Assembly (NCBI RefSeq): GCF_008831285.2
Contig: NC_045150.1
Location: forward strand, 2,678,001-2,742,000
Reading direction: 5' to 3'
Source: Nymphaea colorata
Lineage: Eukaryota; Streptophyta; Magnoliopsida; Nymphaeales; Nymphaeaceae
DNA length: 64,000 bases
Of this stretch, positions 49,545 to 60,851 are shown one piece after another. The position numbers and the translations under genes were made by a program. The number at the start of each line of letters is the position of its first letter. Positions within the stretch are counted from its first letter, which is position 1. The notes under the pieces are model-generated. The model did not search any database. It saw only the letters and a program-made list of their open reading frames with translations, and was not told where the DNA came from.

Positions 49545-50800
49545 AAACCTATGTCACCTGAGTGCGGGGTGCGGGTGCCGGCGTGGCACATCTCAAAAAA
49601 TTTAAGTGTGGCAAGAGTTTTTATTTTATTTTATTATTATTATTTATTTATTATTATAATAATAATATGTATATAATATATATGACAAAAAATTGTCTAT
49701 AAACCACAAAATTATTAAATAACAAGATCAAAATTGCATTTTGCTAATCATGGTATCATTATCAATCATCAGTTCAACATTCAACAAGAAATATACTTTT
49801 GTTTTGAGTTCACAACGCTAGTTTTTTAATCAGAAACCAGCAGAGACTATATACATTCGGGGAAGATCACAACTCTACCCTAAAGAACAGGCTAAAGTCT
49901 CACACTCAAGCCTAGGTTACGGCAAAAGAAGCCCATGGTCTTCATATGTCAGACGTGAAATGCAAGTTCACATCTAGCAATGAATGCCAATAAATAAGTT
50001 TAAAGAGTTATCCGCTATTCTAAAGAGCTATCCACTATTCATTATCATAAATTGCAACGCAGAAAAAAAATTCAGTAGAAAATTATAATATCAGTAACAA
50101 AAACAATTTATTTTGTGAAGTTGCGGAGCAAGAACCACAAAAACATTCAATCACATAAGAATGAAAACATGGACGAAAACCATAGAGATCACAAATTCTA
50201 GAAAAAATAAAAAATAAAGGATAAATTAGGTAAACATAAAAGGCAGGTACCAAACATGCACACTAAGAGGGATGAAGAAGAGGGACGAAGAAGACGATGA
50301 AGAAGGATGAAGAAGAGGGACAAAGAAGACAATGAAGAAGGACGAAGAAGAGCGACGAAGAAGAAGGGACGAAGAAGGGGGACGAAGAAGAAGGGACGAA
50401 GAGGGACGAAGAAGAGGAAATAGGGAAAGATGAAACAGGGAAAGAAGGAAACCTGATGCTGCTGGATGGAGATGATGCCGCGGACGCTGGTCTCCGAATG
50501 GAGAGGTAGTTTCCGGCGGAAGAGATGATCGCAGGCGAGAGACAGAGCAGCGGCAAAGGGGCGAGGTCGATGCGGGTGCCCGATCGACTTTGTTAAAAAT
50601 AAAAACAAAAAAAAACCCTGAAAATTAGACCAAAATAGACTGACTTGCATTTGACCGCACCCGACTCGCGTCAAACGCGAGGAAAAAGACAATTTTAGTC
50701 AGGTGCGTCTGACTGCACCCGACTCTTGTTTGACCAGTTTGGGTGCGCACTGGGGCCACACCCGCACCCACATCGCGTTGACACGGGTGCGAAGCTAAAA
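49545..50800. repeat. Possible non-autonomous element inside intron 1
   Basis: The left side carries GGGGTGCGGGTGCCGGCG (about 49,566) and the right side its inverse-type CCACACCCGCACCCAC (about 50,755), with further TGCACCCGACTC motifs inwards. This suggests an inverted-repeat element. The interior includes a GAAGAAGAGGGAC-type purine repeat (50,262-50,430), whose minus-strand frame is low-complexity Ser/Phe and not a gene. Exact ends and target duplication are not found. Confidence 0.4.
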
Positions 50801-51067
50801 ATGGCGCACCCCGATGACTTAGCCCGAAACCAGGACTTGACCTGGTTTGGGTGCTTGATTGGCCTTATTAAGTTGAAAATTGGGTATTTGATGTTGAAGT
50901 TTGAACCCAGTAACAAACACCACGTTTCTTGAAAAACCTTTGGGGTCGAGGAGCTTTTTCACTGTTCTCACCCAGTCTTTCAAGGGGTTCATGACTTCCC
51001 TCTCCTTCCTTTGTTTCCCTAGCACTATTACTAGTTGGGGGAGCTTGGATTTGTTCTGACTGCTCTA

Positions 51068-51099
<32 letters not shown>

Positions 51100-51119
51100 A
51101 AAATATAAATATATATATA

Positions 51120-51645
51120 AATAATATGAATAGGGACCTGGTTGTAATCTTATTTGGCAGAGTACGAGAGCGCCCATGTTAATGAAATGATCTTTACATG
51201 GAAACAAAAGAATCCTGAGTGATTAATCAAGAGGCTATTGATATGTTGCTTAATTTTAAATTGAAGTTCGTCGAATCACTGTATCACTCCGGGTACACCT
51301 CCTGTGATTTGGGTGGAACACTAACAGGCCCGCGGTTGCTCAATGCCATCAACCAACTACAGCCATATGTTGTGTCAACTGTCAAGTGTCAACAACCAAG
51401 GAAGAATCAACAGAATGCTTACTTTCACGGTTGGAAGAACCCAACACTCACCGTTGCCCTGTGTAGTCTAGGCTCCTCTGTTGAATGAGATCTACTCTCA
51501 CTGATCCAAAATTCCTTTTCTGACAACTACTTCAGCGAATCCTAATCTCAAATAAAGCTGCTGGAACTTGAATGCCTCATTTCTTTCTCTTCTTCTGCCT
51601 TCTTCATTAGTGAAAGGGATCTTTGAGAAAACTCTTTTGACAATT

Positions 51646-51719
<74 letters not shown>

Positions 51720-51930
51720 GTATATATATAATCTGGAACTGAATTTATGGGATAAGGATTCAGCACTAAGGTCATAAAACTTCAAATTTTCATTTTAGAG
51801 GGTAGAAATAGGGACCTGGGGGTGGACTCATATTTGGCAGAGTAGGAGAGCTCCCTCATTAAAGAAATGACCTGATTCTTTACGTGGAAATGAAAGAATC
51901 CGAAGTGATTAATCAAGAAATTATTGCAGA
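51120..51930. repeat. 130-bp direct repeats about 680 bp apart
   Basis: About 51,120-51,245 and 51,800-51,930 share AATAGGGACCTGG, ATTTGGCAGAGTA and GTGATTAATCAAGA, moderately diverged. Confidence 0.75.
51647..51730. repeat. Compound (CA)n(TA)n microsatellite
   Basis: About 21 CA units followed by about 20 TA units with TG interruptions. It lies in intron 1 of YIP4 copy 2. Confidence 0.96.
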
Positions 51931-52656
51931 ATCTAAAGTATCTCTAGTATATGAACAGATGAGTGAACTGATGGGAGCTTGTATCAAAGTTTGTTTGACT
52001 GCCTTAACCATGGCGGAATATTTCTTGATACTGATGGAACCTACCTAAGAATAATTTTGGTGCATGAAATCAGCCTTACATTCTATTTGTGTGTTGTAAG
52101 AATGCCTACCATGACACACGTTTGTGCTCAGCTTTAGAGAACTTACATAACTTGGAGATTTTGTATATACATGTACATGTATGAATGTATGTGTGTGTGT
52201 GTGTGGGTTATCTAGCGAGAGATTCTCCATATCATACCGTAAATAGGTTACATCTGATATTGCACCCATGAAACTAGTGCCAGGGGTGTACTATGTGGGT
52301 TCCACCTGTACTTATGGTATGTATCATAGCATACGTATGGTGTGTCATAATTCTTATACATTGCTTAAAGGAATAATTTCATCTTGCTTCTTTCTAGGTC
52401 ATCTTGACATATAATACCAGCGAACATAAAATTTGACAAATTCTCCATTGTCAGTGTCGCTTATTAATATTATTGTTGGTAATGCATATGATTGCCATTG
52501 ACAATGAATAATTTTCTATGAGATATGATGCTTTTCAGATCTCTGTGAGATACATTTTGCTTTTCCAAGTCCTGCTTGAGTAGCCTTGTTCTGTTGCAAC
52601 AATGAACCCTGTTATTGGAAGGGCTTAACTAATGATGTTTTCTCTCTCTGTTGCAG

Positions 52657-52731
52657 TCTGAGGTTTTTGCGGTTGCTTTTGGGGTCCTTGCTGCTGGCGC
52701 CATTATTTTAACACTTAATGTTCTTCTTCTG
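52657..52731 (+). CDS. YIP4: YIP4-like copy 2, exon 2
   Basis: 75 bp between CTGTTGCAG and GTATGT. Differs from copy 1 at one residue (Ile for Val) in the second membrane segment. Confidence 0.95.
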
Positions 52732-52930
52732 GTATGTATAAACCTCATTGGCTTTTTTTTTTTCCTTTAATTAATTTTGCCACTTCTGGTTTCGATATCA
52801 CTAGTACACGGGGATCTTTTTTTAGTTAGCAAGGCATTTCTCCATTTCCAGCTCAGAAGTTGTTGTTTGAGTCAGGTTGAAACTTGAAACAGATGGTTAT
52901 TTGTAGTGACTAGACATTTGTTTATTCCAG

Positions 52931-53191
52931 GGTGGGCATATCATCTTTTTTCAAAGTTTGAGCCTTCTGGGGTATTGCCTGTTCCCTCTCGATGTTGGAG
53001 CTGTTCTTTGCATGCTGAAAGACAATGTGATACTTAAAATAATTGTGGTGTCAATAACACTGGCGTGGAGCTCATGGGCAGCTTATCCCTTTATGAGTGC
53101 TGCTGTCTCGCCCAGAAGAAAGGCTCTTGCCCTCTATCCGGTCTTCCTTATGTACATCTCTGTTGGTTTCCTTATCATTGCTATAGACTAA
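52931..53191 (+). CDS. YIP4: YIP4-like copy 2, exon 3
   Basis: 261 bp after TTATTCCAG, ending FLIIAID then TAA. Differs from copy 1 at one residue (Val for Phe in the DVGA-LCML stretch). Silent changes are much more frequent than replacements, which indicates purifying selection on both copies. Confidence 0.95.
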   Translation, partial: GGHIIFFQSLSLLGYCLFPLDVGAVLCMLKDNVILKIIVVSITLAWSSWAAYPFMSAAVSPRRKALALYPVFLMYISVGFLIIAID

Positions 53192-55550
53192 CAGGGGGTG
53201 CTTTTTTCATCTTGCGAAGCTTGATCAACAATATCCAGGATGATTTTTTCTGTATCAGCTGTCGTATGTAATTCATCCAGAGACACTTGATCAGCTGATT
53301 TTGTCTTCTTGCATTTTGTTATCTGGGTCACCACTTACAGTTGAGATTGTGCAGTTTTGTTATATAGTCTGTATCACCAGACTTCGGTTGTATAGTTCAT
53401 TCACACAGTAATTGTGGTAAATACTGTTTGAACAGATGTAGCCTACAAAGCAAGACTTCAATTTGCTAAATCATGTGCTTTTTGCTTCTTTTGTCTGTTG
53501 CAAGCTTGATCATCTTGTGTTTGAGATATTTTGTCACATATTAATGTGGAATTCAATCTGGCAAGTTTTTCTTAAGAGTTTGATTACATTTCATTCTCCT
53601 TCTTAAGACTCGCTTCCATGGAACATCAGTTTATGCTTGATGCTTAGCTCAACTTAGCCTCTAAAATATTGGTGAGTCCACAATATCTAGTTATAAATTG
53701 ACCTTGATAAACAACTTTTTCTGGTTCTTGCAGTCAGGTCCTATTGGTATTAGACACGGTCTTTATCATCTGATCTGATTCCTGAATTTTCATATGTTTT
53801 CGTCATGTAAAAATCTGTTCGAGGACTTAAACGTAGAAACTGTTAGAGAAGGTGCATAGTTATGCACCATTTTTCATTTTTCACCACTGGCAGTACCTGC
53901 TTTAATTGACTATATCAGAGGCATCACTGCAATTTTTTTTGTGGGATGGCTTTAGGTCCTATTTGTAGAACATGTGAACTGTTTGTCAGCCACTGGAGGG
54001 TACTGGAAATGAGTAAAACGACAAATCCAACTCAGGCATGTTCTCTTAGCTGCATTTTGATACACCAACTTGTTGGAGCATGGAGCCCAGACCTTTTTTT
54101 ATATATGGTCCTTAAATTTCTTTGAGAGGATTAAGATTTTTCATATATGAAGGATTAGCATTCGTATTCTTGTAGCTTGTTCTGGAAGAAATAAAGACAA
54201 ATCTGGTGCCGCATAATTGGAGGAGGATCTTCTCCAAAACACATAAATCCTTGTGTTGTTTGGATTCTTAGATCGGTGTACGTCAGTGTTATTTCTCTTA
54301 ACAACTACTCATCCAAACAGGTGTGGATATCAATTGACTGTCTTGTAGGGCAATCAGAATTGTGTGGAACTGGTTAAGAAATTAAGAGCTGGCTGGATTG
54401 AGGATCTAAGGTTACAACAATCACATGTACATCTGAAATTCATTTTGATGTTGCAAACCATGAAAGACCCTCTGAATGGATTGCGCGATTTTCGAAAATC
54501 TTGTGATACTCACTAGAAAAACAAGCAAAATGAAAGTATCTGGAAAATTTTGCTAGATTTTAAAAATCTCAGCAAAAATGAATCTCGGGGTCTCTCTCAC
54601 GATTTTTTGAGGTTTTTGTGTTATTTTTTTTACTTAAATTTTCATTTATTTTGTTTCTCTTCTATTTTTTAGGTTTTTTATTATTTTAAAATCTGCTGAT
54701 ATTCTTTCTAAAAATTTTTATCGAGAAAAACAACTTTGCTGAAAATACCGGAGAAAAATACTGTCCATATTTTCCCGATAACAATGTTTGTGGCAATGCT
54801 CTAAATAGGCATTACAACCGCTTGGCTGCGTATACCCTCATCTTTTATATTAGGGCAAGGATCATGATGAACTCCTGGTTCTCATCCAAGTTTGCATATG
54901 AACATTTAGGCTCATCTTAACATCGGCATTTTTCACAATTTGAATAAGTAATCCATGCAGGACTTAAAACACTTCTGTTTTGACATATGAAGCCAAAGTT
55001 TTCGCTGCCTTAAAGAAGAGTCTATAGTGTGACCAAGGGCTTGAGACAGCCCTCGACGCTGCACAAGCCAAAGATGAATGAGAAGTTAAACACTGACACT
55101 GTGACAAATACAAGATTTTCACCCTTTCATGCGCCTCCTTAAGGTAAGTAGCAAGGTGATCAGACCCTTTTCATGTTTCTCTTTGATTTCCATGTTGTAC
55201 ATGATCTGTTCACGCACAATCACATTTCTTATCATGGTTCATTCATGCCATTGTGTGTTTTAACTGTTAAGATGTCTAATTATCCTTCTTATCTTCTCAC
55301 TCAGAAGGTTAGAATCGCAACATTGCAAATATTGTTGCACTAGCCTTAAGTGTGTTGTGTAATGAGTAATCCTTACTGCTTAATTTCCTGAATTTTTACC
55401 AAACTGATCCATGTAAAATCAAGCATCAATTCATGGTAAAACTAGATATGGATCACACGAACGTCCTGATTTGCAAATTCTCTGCGTATGATACAGGTCA
55501 AAGGTAGTCAATGCGTACCTTGATCCCGGACACTTGCGATTCTTTGTGCT

Positions 55551-55726
55551 AGTGGCGGAGCCACATGGTGGCCGGTGTGGACAGTTACCCACACCAGCCT
55601 CACAAATTTAATTTTATGTTAATAGTTTGATATATCTGATTGTTTATTATGTAGATGTGCCTCTAAAAACATTAAATTTATTGAATTAGTGCCTTTCCAG
55701 CCAAAAAAATTCTAGCTCCGCTAGTG
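55551..55726. mobile_element. hAT-type MITE (176 bp) with perfect 8-bp target duplication
   Basis: Left end TAGTGGCGGAGCC; right end, reverse-complemented, CACTAGCGGAGCT. Direct repeats CTTTGTGC flank it exactly (55,543-55,550 and 55,727-55,734). It has no coding capacity. The interior is AT-rich after GTGTGGACAGTTACCCACACC. Related copies lie at 24,958-25,170 and perhaps at the left edge of the window. Confidence 0.85.
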
Positions 55727-56749
55727 CTTTGTGCCTTTCAGGTTTCTGGATGTTCTATCCCTTCAACGCCTTCTTTATTCTCCTCTTCTAGCTCTGTCTC
55801 TATCACTTTATTGTCTGTGCTACAATAAATATATGATTGGATTTAGATTCAGTTACATATACATAAATCCAATCCGAAACCGTATCTGAATCCGATGTGA
55901 TGTCACTTCTTAAATCCGAATTTGATCCGATTCCTTAATCTGATATTAATTTTTTTTTATTATCTGATTTTTTTTCTGATCGATTTGGTCAGATATCTTA
56001 TTCAAATCAGATATATTGACAACCCTAATTGCAGTCCTACATATGCAAGTATCTATGGCCAAAGTTGATTGTACTGCCCAATATGTAGTCAGATCATAAA
56101 ACTCATGGTTACTGCTAGCTGAAAGATCACAAACTCATGCTGCCGGATGAAAAGTTTTCTCATTTAGTGGAAAAGATTGGTTTTGAAGGGAAAAAAAAAG
56201 AAAAGAAAAACCTTATGCACTTGAAAGGTCCTGGTACCTAATAGAAACCGCCATGTCAGATTCAGATCCATATCCAAAATACAACATTGCACCAAACTTG
56301 GAATGTTATGTGCAACTTGAATCAGATGTCCCTTGGACCTGGATATTTGACCCATTATGGTTCGAAAATCCTATACCAGATTCGAATTCCACATGTACCA
56401 GAGTGGGATATATGCTTTCTTATCAAATCTCACTCCTTATATTCAGATTTCAATTTTTATGAGATACCTTAACCATTGACTTTCATGCTATCATTTTTCC
56501 ATGTCAATGTTCAAACCATGCATCCTGCTTTCCATCCAGGTCTCGAAGCAGCCCTAAACCTCAACTGGGGAGGAAGGCGAGGGTAAAGCGGTTTTGACGT
56601 TTCATCGGATTTCCGTGTCAATCTTCAAGAAGGGCCCACTTTGGATTCCAAATGTGAACACAGAGGATCCTATCCACTGCGATTCAAGGGCAGAAGAATA
56701 GGAGAGAAAATTTGTGGGAAATTTTCATTAAGGAGCCATAGCCCAAAAG

Positions 56750-57909
56750 GCAGTAGGCATTTGGCTTGGGCTTGACTTGAACTCGCTCGAAATAGCTCTA
56801 GTCGGGCTTGACTCGTTTATAACGAGCTGAGTTCGAGCTTACAAAGATACTCGAAATGATGAATGAGTTGAGTTCGAATATCAGGAACTTGACTTGAGTC
56901 CGCAAACCACTACTCTATATAATACTGTTAAAACCGGTTCACCGGTTTTAACTTTTAGGGTAAAAAAAAAAATTATAAGTTACACGAGTTAAATGCTTAC
57001 ACAAGTTAAACGAATTACATGAGTTAATGCTTACACGAATTAAGCTCGAGCTCGACTTGGCTCGTGTGCAGCCCTAGGGCTACCTTTACAATTGCACCTT
57101 TTACCAAAGTTAAAATATTAGTTATGATATAGGATATAAATGAATCTTCTCCTTATTTTTCTTTTTTAAAAAGTGAACGTCAACGTTTCTTAATTCCGAA
57201 GAACAATGGGGAAAAGAACAAATTTTCAGCTTCTAACCAACATTGTAAAAATTAGTTCTGACTCGAATCTGAAACGGGCACAGTGGCTCTAAGAAAATGA
57301 CTTAAAATATAATATAATTTATTTTTTAGTTTTCTTTCGTTTAATGTATCAGCCCGCTTCGTTCCGTATAGGCCGATACTGGCTGAATCGGCTTGTTATC
57401 GTCCAAACCTTCAAAAGGTTCCGAAACCGGCCCCTACCTCATTGAGGGGGAAGGGCCGATTAGATGCATATCAACCGATGCGAACCGGTTTGAAATGCGA
57501 GACGTACCCATGTTTGAAATTACAGTAAAAAGTTAAGCCATTGAAATTTTCCAAGAATTTATTGTCATATGGAACTCAAAAATTTACAAGAAGTTCCATA
57601 TATGTGGTACTGAACCTCAACTTTTATGACTTCCATAATGCCCACTACTTATTTTATTCATTTGTCAAAAATGGGGAGCTCTTGTCAAAATTCTGCTCGT
57701 TGGAGTTCAACACTATGCAAACTAATACTCTAAAAGTATCAGATCTAAAAGTATTAATATTCGTAGAGAGCTGAAGAGTCGAGATCGAGCTCCAACACAG
57801 CCAATCGAGTCAAGCTCGAGTTGGAGTAGTGAAGCTTGTGACGAGCTCGAGCTGACCAGACATGAGTTGAGTCGAGCTCGAGCTCGACTTGGCTTGTGTG
57901 CAGCCCTAA
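56750..57909. mobile_element. Remnants of hAT elements related to the one at 7,365
   Basis: GAGCTCGAGCTCGACTTGG-type subterminal sequence followed by CTCGTGTGCAGCCCTA occurs at 57,050-57,075. A near copy lies at 57,880-57,910. GCTCGAAATAGCTCTAGTCGG-like arrays occupy 56,770-56,900. These match the terminal motifs of the element in B3 copy B. No transposase lies between them, so they are non-autonomous or decayed copies. Confidence 0.65.
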
Positions 57910-58330
57910 TTATTCATAGCCACCAACTACATATGGCCAAAAGTATCTAAATCTTAACCAAGCATAAAACTAAGAATAGCTTGTTGTTGAAGAACCTGAA
58001 ATCAAACCAGAAACGGCTCTTTCTTTGACCCGAAAACAGTTTGATACTGCTCCAAGAATCTGTCCTCAAGTGTTACTATTGCTAAATGACTCGAGAAGGT
58101 CAAGCAGATCTTTCTCTCTAACACCATCTGAACAAAGTATTTTTTTTTTTCTTTTTCCATTCAAAAAAGCAAAATCATAACGGGGACAATGGGGGATCTG
58201 AAATAGTTCTCAAGGTACAAAGCGTGGACCATAAGGTGTAAGCCGCCAAGAATATTTTTAGCAGACAGTTGGCCTGTAAGAGATGAACAGACGCTCCCTC
58301 TAAGTCAAACGTTGAATAAATGTATGTGGA

Positions 58331-58362
58331 CTCTCCTCCTCTCTCTCTCTCTCTCTCTCTCC

Positions 58363-58425
<63 letters not shown>

Positions 58426-58426
58426 C
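58331..58426. repeat. Compound (CT)n(TA)n(CA)n microsatellite
   Basis: About 36 bp CT, about 50 bp TA, about 10 bp CA. Confidence 0.96.
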
Positions 58427-58688
58427 ATTAAGTTTGTACAGCACTGTTTTATCTTCATGGAGTTCCAGTGAAATGGTTCCACTTTGATTGCCAATGAAGC
58501 GAGAGGGGCCCCATTTGAGCTTTCAGAGTCAAGGCAAGGCATAAAATATAAGGCTAGCCGACCTCCTACACTTACTTAAGGTCCAAGGAACTTTGACCAG
58601 AATCAGACTTTCCCCTCTCTGTTCTTTACTTTCTCCCCTTGGGTGGTAGTTGTGGCTGATCAGGTGGAGAAGAAGAAAGAGACCGTTA

Positions 58689-58892
58689 ATGAAGACAAGT
58701 ACAGCAGTCGATCACAGTGCCCAGTCCAAATTTTTCCTTGACCATTTTGCTTCATCCTTGACTCAATGCAGAAGTAGACGTGAATCTCATTCATCTTGCA
58801 ATTTGTTCAGCTTAGAAATTACTGCTTGTGTTTGTTGTTTTACTTGTGTAATTATTGATGTAACACTCTTGTTTTTAATGTATATCATATAG
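58689..58892 (+). CDS. Possible small peptide frame, relative of the one at 60,705
   Basis: A 67-codon frame starting MKTSTAVDHSAQS. The ~45 bp before its ATG (GGTGGTAGTTGTGGCTGATCAG) resemble those before the ATG at 60,705 (GGTGGTAGTGGCTGTGGTAATC). Its start MKTST also resembles MKATPTS. Similarity fades afterwards, and the C-terminal half is hydrophobic and cysteine-rich without a clear family. It may be a decayed duplicate. Confidence 0.25.
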   Translation: MKTSTAVDHSAQSKFFLDHFASSLTQCRSRRESHSSCNLFSLEITACVCCFTCVIIDVTLLFLMYII

Positions 58893-58936
58893 AAGTGGCC
58901 TTATCTTTAAGTCCCATGAAGTTTCTTTAGAAAAAG

Positions 58937-58967
<31 letters not shown>

Positions 58968-60650
58968 GAGAAATAATGATTTTTTTGAACCCAAAATCTA
59001 TTTCTTACTGCACTTTTGTATAACATTAGGAAATATTTTACATATGCATAAATGGAGCGAAGTCTAGCTAACTAGAGCATTTAGCCAAAGGGAGCAGCAG
59101 AGCCATGATTTTTTGGCTGAGAGGCACTTTGAGTCACCAGCATAGATCTGGTGTGGGCACTTCATTTAGCTAGACTTCACTTTTCATAAGTACACAGGCA
59201 AAGCTTTGGCTTTTCAATGTCACGAGCAAAGCAAATATGGTTCAATTTGCTTGTGATGTGACATGACCTTAATAAACTTAAACAATTTGAAGATGCGAGT
59301 GGTTTGACGAGAATGAATAGCTTCCTACAAGCCGACAACGGCAAAAAAAGACCATTTGTAGTGGGTGGTGGGTCTAGCTTCAATGTAATGAGATTTTGGA
59401 AAGGCTGGTGTAGACACTCGCTCACACCAACTATATGACCTACTTTTGGCCCCTCACCACCCTCTTTTCCTCACTGCAATATGAACACTTAGTTTTAATG
59501 TTCTATGAATATATTTCAAATTTTGTGGTAGATTAATGAAACACTCACAAGTGTTCGAACTACACTTGTGAAACATTCACATGTTTTGCTTTTGATATGT
59601 TAAGGTGTTATCTTTGTTTTGACTCACTTTTTGCAGTAAAGAGTTGCCTCGAGAATTCAAAACCGAAACTGGCCGTGTACCAGTCACCACCATCCCACGC
59701 ACCAGAACTTGGATTGGGCATCTTATTCACGTGGCAGTTGGCACTGGACACAACGATGGAGAAAGGCCTCCCGTGTGAACGAACCTGAGGTCAATTCAAT
59801 ATAGACTAGCGAAGAGAGAGAGAGACCAACGTTACTAAATTTCCAAAATTTTGATACGACGTTCCCACGTGTACTCTTAAAGAAGAAAGATCCAAATAAA
59901 ACACAAGGAAACGCCACAACGACTACAAAATGTGAACACACTTCTCATCAGTCCTCAGGAAGAACAAAGAAGTAAACACGGCGCATCCAGAAAAATTCAA
60001 CAAAGTGAAAGGAAAGAGATTCTGGCCAGCAGGGCATATTACTGCTGGAGACAGCTGGGTCAATGGATTTTTTGGATATAGATCCACTAGATTCATTGGG
60101 TTGTTTCAAAATGAGACAAAGTAAAGCCAAAGATGAAGAATCTCCGGATCTATACCCAACTCATTTACAACCTTAACTGAGCCTAGCCGGCTCAGCTATT
60201 CATAAGGATTTTTAGAGAGTGATGTTTATGTTTGACAGCCTAGGATCTTAGATCCATGACTAATACGAAATCCACATTTTGTTGAACTGTTTAAACAAAA
60301 CAATTGATTTCAACATTGTGTATTCTAGATCTAGCAAACCTCACCTGAGGGCCGGACCTCAGATCCTTAATAGATCTCAGATCCGCAGTAAACAAACATA
60401 GCCTAAATGGCCTCAGCCACAAGGGCCTTTTGGCATAGAAGAAATGAGTCACGCATGTGGTCAAGCAGCCTCAACCAGCAGGGACTTGATCTGATTTAGT
60501 CTTCACATCAACATCATTTACAACTGTAACATACTTTACAAATTGACCATCCCAACTAATAGGACCTTCTCTTTGGCTTGGCTTTCAATACATATACATG
60601 CTTTCACTCCTACTTTGCTGCTTGTCTTTCTTTTTTTTCTTTCTTTCTTC
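58893..60650. other. Intergenic, no gene seen
   Basis: Contains a TA tract (58,937-58,964) and a stretch with GAGCCATG/GTGTGGGCAC motifs like the MITE interior (59,085-59,460). A possible inverted-repeat element is seen at 60,225-60,412 (TGTTTGACAGCCTAGGATC on the left, GATCCGCAGTAAACAAACA on the right). Confidence 0.45.
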
Positions 60651-60704
60651 CTTGAGGTGGTAGTGGCTGTGGTAATCAGCAGAGGAAAGGAGAGGGAGTG
60701 ACTA

Positions 60705-60851
60705 ATGAAGGCAACACCGACGAGTGATGCGGCTCAATTGCCGAAGAGAGGGTCCGTTAAGAGAAAGATTTTCAAGATCCTTCGCTGTAATGTCAGTCGA
60801 ATCACTAGTCGTTTCTTCAAGTCTGTCGTCTCATGCAAGCAAAAGCTGTAG
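60705..60851 (+). CDS. Possible small basic peptide (48 residues), unknown function
   Basis: Reads MKATPTSDAAQLPKRG, then SVKRKIFKILRC and a basic C-terminal region with two more Cys/Lys motifs (SRFFKSVVSC), ending KQKL-TAG. It has no signal peptide or named domain. In favour: a pyrimidine-rich leader, GC higher than surroundings, and a partly similar start region at 58,689. Against: it is short and has no recognised family. Confidence 0.35.
   Translation: MKATPTSDAAQLPKRGSVKRKIFKILRCNVSRITSRFFKSVVSCKQKL

Larger units (their letters stand above)
47314..52656 (+). other. Intron 1 of YIP4-like copy 2, expanded
   Basis: 5,343 bp against 2,105 bp in copy 1. Homologous stretches are kept at both ends. 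Inserted material includes a 120-bp tandem repeat (49,184-49,423), a GGGTGCGGGTG-ended repeat block (about 49,545-50,800), a 130-bp direct repeat (51,120-51,245 and 51,800-51,930) and a (CA)n(TA)n tract (51,647-51,730). Confidence 0.85.
53192..58600. other. 3' flank of YIP4 copy 2 and intergenic repeats
   Basis: After the duplicated 3' untranslated region (to about 53,430) no gene is visible. It contains a MITE (55,551-55,726) and a right-end fragment of the ATCCGAAT-rich element (about 55,840-56,028, ending TTGACAACCCTA). Two hAT-type ends lie at 57,050-57,072 and 57,885-57,909 (CTCGACTTGGCTCGTGTGCAG and a near copy). A CT/TA/CA compound microsatellite is at 58,331-58,426. Confidence 0.55.

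Noticed and set aside
50198-50692. Minus-strand frame of 164 codons
   Set aside because: Its sequence is a Ser/Phe/Leu-rich translation of a GAAGAAGAGGGAC purine repeat, not a membrane protein.
56750-57075. A complete second hAT element at 56,750-57,075
   Set aside because: A right end is present, but I could not find a matching left end or an 8-bp duplication, so only remnants are reported.
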